Part shown: piece after piece, positions 14,457 through 15,084 of the stretch
How positions within the stretch are numbered: the stretch's first letter is position 1
Layout of the letters: the number at the start of each line of letters is the position of its first letter
Assembly (NCBI GenBank): GCA_039180385.1
Contig: JBCDDJ010000120.1
Coordinates: 1-15,084, forward strand
Source of the DNA: SIO4C1 sp039180385
GTDB lineage: Bacteria > Cyanobacteriota > Cyanobacteriia > Phormidesmidales > Phormidesmidaceae
Direction: 5' to 3'
DNA: 15,084 nucleotides
Translations under genes and position numbers: made by a program
The notes under the pieces: generated by a model
Seen by the model: only the letters and a program-made list of their open reading frames with translations
Database searches by the model: none
Told to the model about the DNA's origin: nothing

Positions 14457-14966
14457 ATGAAACCCTTCATAAAACCACTTCAACAATTTCGGCGCTTTAC
14501 ACTGTCCCTGAGTCTGATTATTGTGCTGACAACCCTTGCGACCTTCGGATTCGGAACCACAGACAGTTGGGCCGCATCGATATCGCTTGCTACCACCACG
14601 GCTTCTCAGAGTCAAGTTGTCGCCTTGTTTGGCTCGGGAAAAGCAAAGGCCAATGCCAAACAGGTCGAAGGCAAGGCCCAGGAAATGCTTGGCAAGGCCA
14701 CGGGTGATCCGAAAGATCAGGTCATGGGCCAAGCCAAGCAGGTCGAAGGTCAGATCCGTGGGGCGGCGGCAGACTTGAAAGACCAGATACAGCCTCAGGG
14801 TAGAGCTAAAGCCGTCACTAAAAATATCGAAGGCAAAGCTCAAGCAGCGGTCGGTAAAGCGACTGGCGACCTCGGTGATCAAGTGGCGGGCCACGCTAAG
14901 CAATTGGAAAGTCAGGCCCGCAATGCCGTGGAAGATATCAAAGATATTAATCCGGCAATCAAATAG
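14457..14966 (+). CDS. Exported tandem CsbD-like protein
   Basis: The product has 169 residues. The N-terminus MKPFIKPLQQFRR is basic, followed by a hydrophobic stretch (about 14-34) and SWA-A at 37-40, a good signal peptidase I site, so the mature protein is probably in the periplasm or thylakoid lumen. Two CsbD repeats follow: about 62-108 (KANAKQVEGKAQEMLGKATG) and 116-162 (KAVTKNIEGKAQAAVGKATG), separated by a short linker. Two copies on one exported chain are unusual compared with the typical single cytoplasmic CsbD. ATG 14457 gives a normal signal peptide; the in-frame TTG at 14442 would add five residues. The ribosome site is weak. It lies 151 bases after the single-domain CsbD gene, suggesting local duplication followed by relocation. 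Confidence 0.88.
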   Translation: MKPFIKPLQQFRRFTLSLSLIIVLTTLATFGFGTTDSWAASISLATTTASQSQVVALFGSGKAKANAKQVEGKAQEMLGKATGDPKDQVMGQAKQVEGQIRGAAADLKDQIQPQGRAKAVTKNIEGKAQAAVGKATGDLGDQVAGHAKQLESQARNAVEDIKDINPAIK

Positions 14967-15084
14967 GCTGCACAATCATGCGGCAGCATAGGCGATACTG
15001 GGGTGACGAAAGTAGTTTCTCACTCGCATCGGCAGTTTCTGCAGTCTGCTCAGACTCGACATCACTCTGTACTTGAGTTGTTGA

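Noticed and set aside
14451..14975. A 174-residue open frame on the minus strand opposite the tandem CsbD gene.
   Set aside because: It is a shadow of the repetitive CsbD coding sequence; the plus strand has CsbD repeats and a signal peptide.
14967..15084. The last 118 bases, with a short GCTGC/GCAGC stem after the CsbD stop.
   Set aside because: The stem is only five pairs without a T run, and no coding frame of quality reaches the window end.

Overview
The window is cyanobacterial DNA. Evidence: nine copies of the HIP1 octamer GCGATCGC (all between positions 6912 and 13867), a ClpC-type chaperone, a short RRM RNA-binding protein of the cyanobacterial Rbp type, an HTH-NACHT protein of a type common in filamentous cyanobacteria, and several small proteins that look like families found mainly in cyanobacteria (DUF1830, DUF2949, DUF1816, probably DUF3134). 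Genus cannot be fixed from the sequence. No rRNA, tRNA or CRISPR array was seen. All family names are from memory of conserved motifs; no search was run.

Left part (1-6.7 kb), patchy and decayed. An IS element of the ISAzo13 type fills about 6-1353. Its transposase is split over two frames joined by a plausible -1 slip. It is inserted into the 3' part of a divergent clpC paralogue on the minus strand (to 3377). That gene now ends just after the loop expected to contact ClpP. A gene-poor stretch follows, holding one possible 35-residue membrane peptide and a triple 14-bp repeat, then an 82-residue DUF3134-like gene, a long leader and the RNA-binding protein gene. Next comes a broken PLP-dependent amino-acid racemase gene with a 17-bp perfect hairpin at its start, then a small zinc-ribbon protein.

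Middle part (6.7-12.7 kb), dense, richer in G+C and carrying HIP1 sites. A GT4 glycosyltransferase is followed by a glycogen-debranching-type glucosidase (GDE_N plus GDE_C), probably one carbohydrate unit ending at a strong hairpin (10283-10310). Then comes an HTH-NACHT STAND NTPase of about 772 residues. It is the best candidate here for a defence or signalling role.

Right part (12.8-15.0 kb). A cluster of very small genes reads on the plus strand: an unrecognised 63-residue protein, DUF1830, a DUF2949 gene broken by a shift in a T run, and DUF1816, whose ATG overlaps the DUF2949 stop. After a gene-free stretch with direct repeats come two CsbD-like stress proteins: a single-domain cytoplasmic one and a tandem two-domain one with a signal peptide.

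I see no clear multi-gene undescribed system. The most informative items are the IS insertion at the ClpP loop, the HTH-NACHT protein without a recognisable effector, the GT4/debranching pair, and the CsbD pair with different cell locations.
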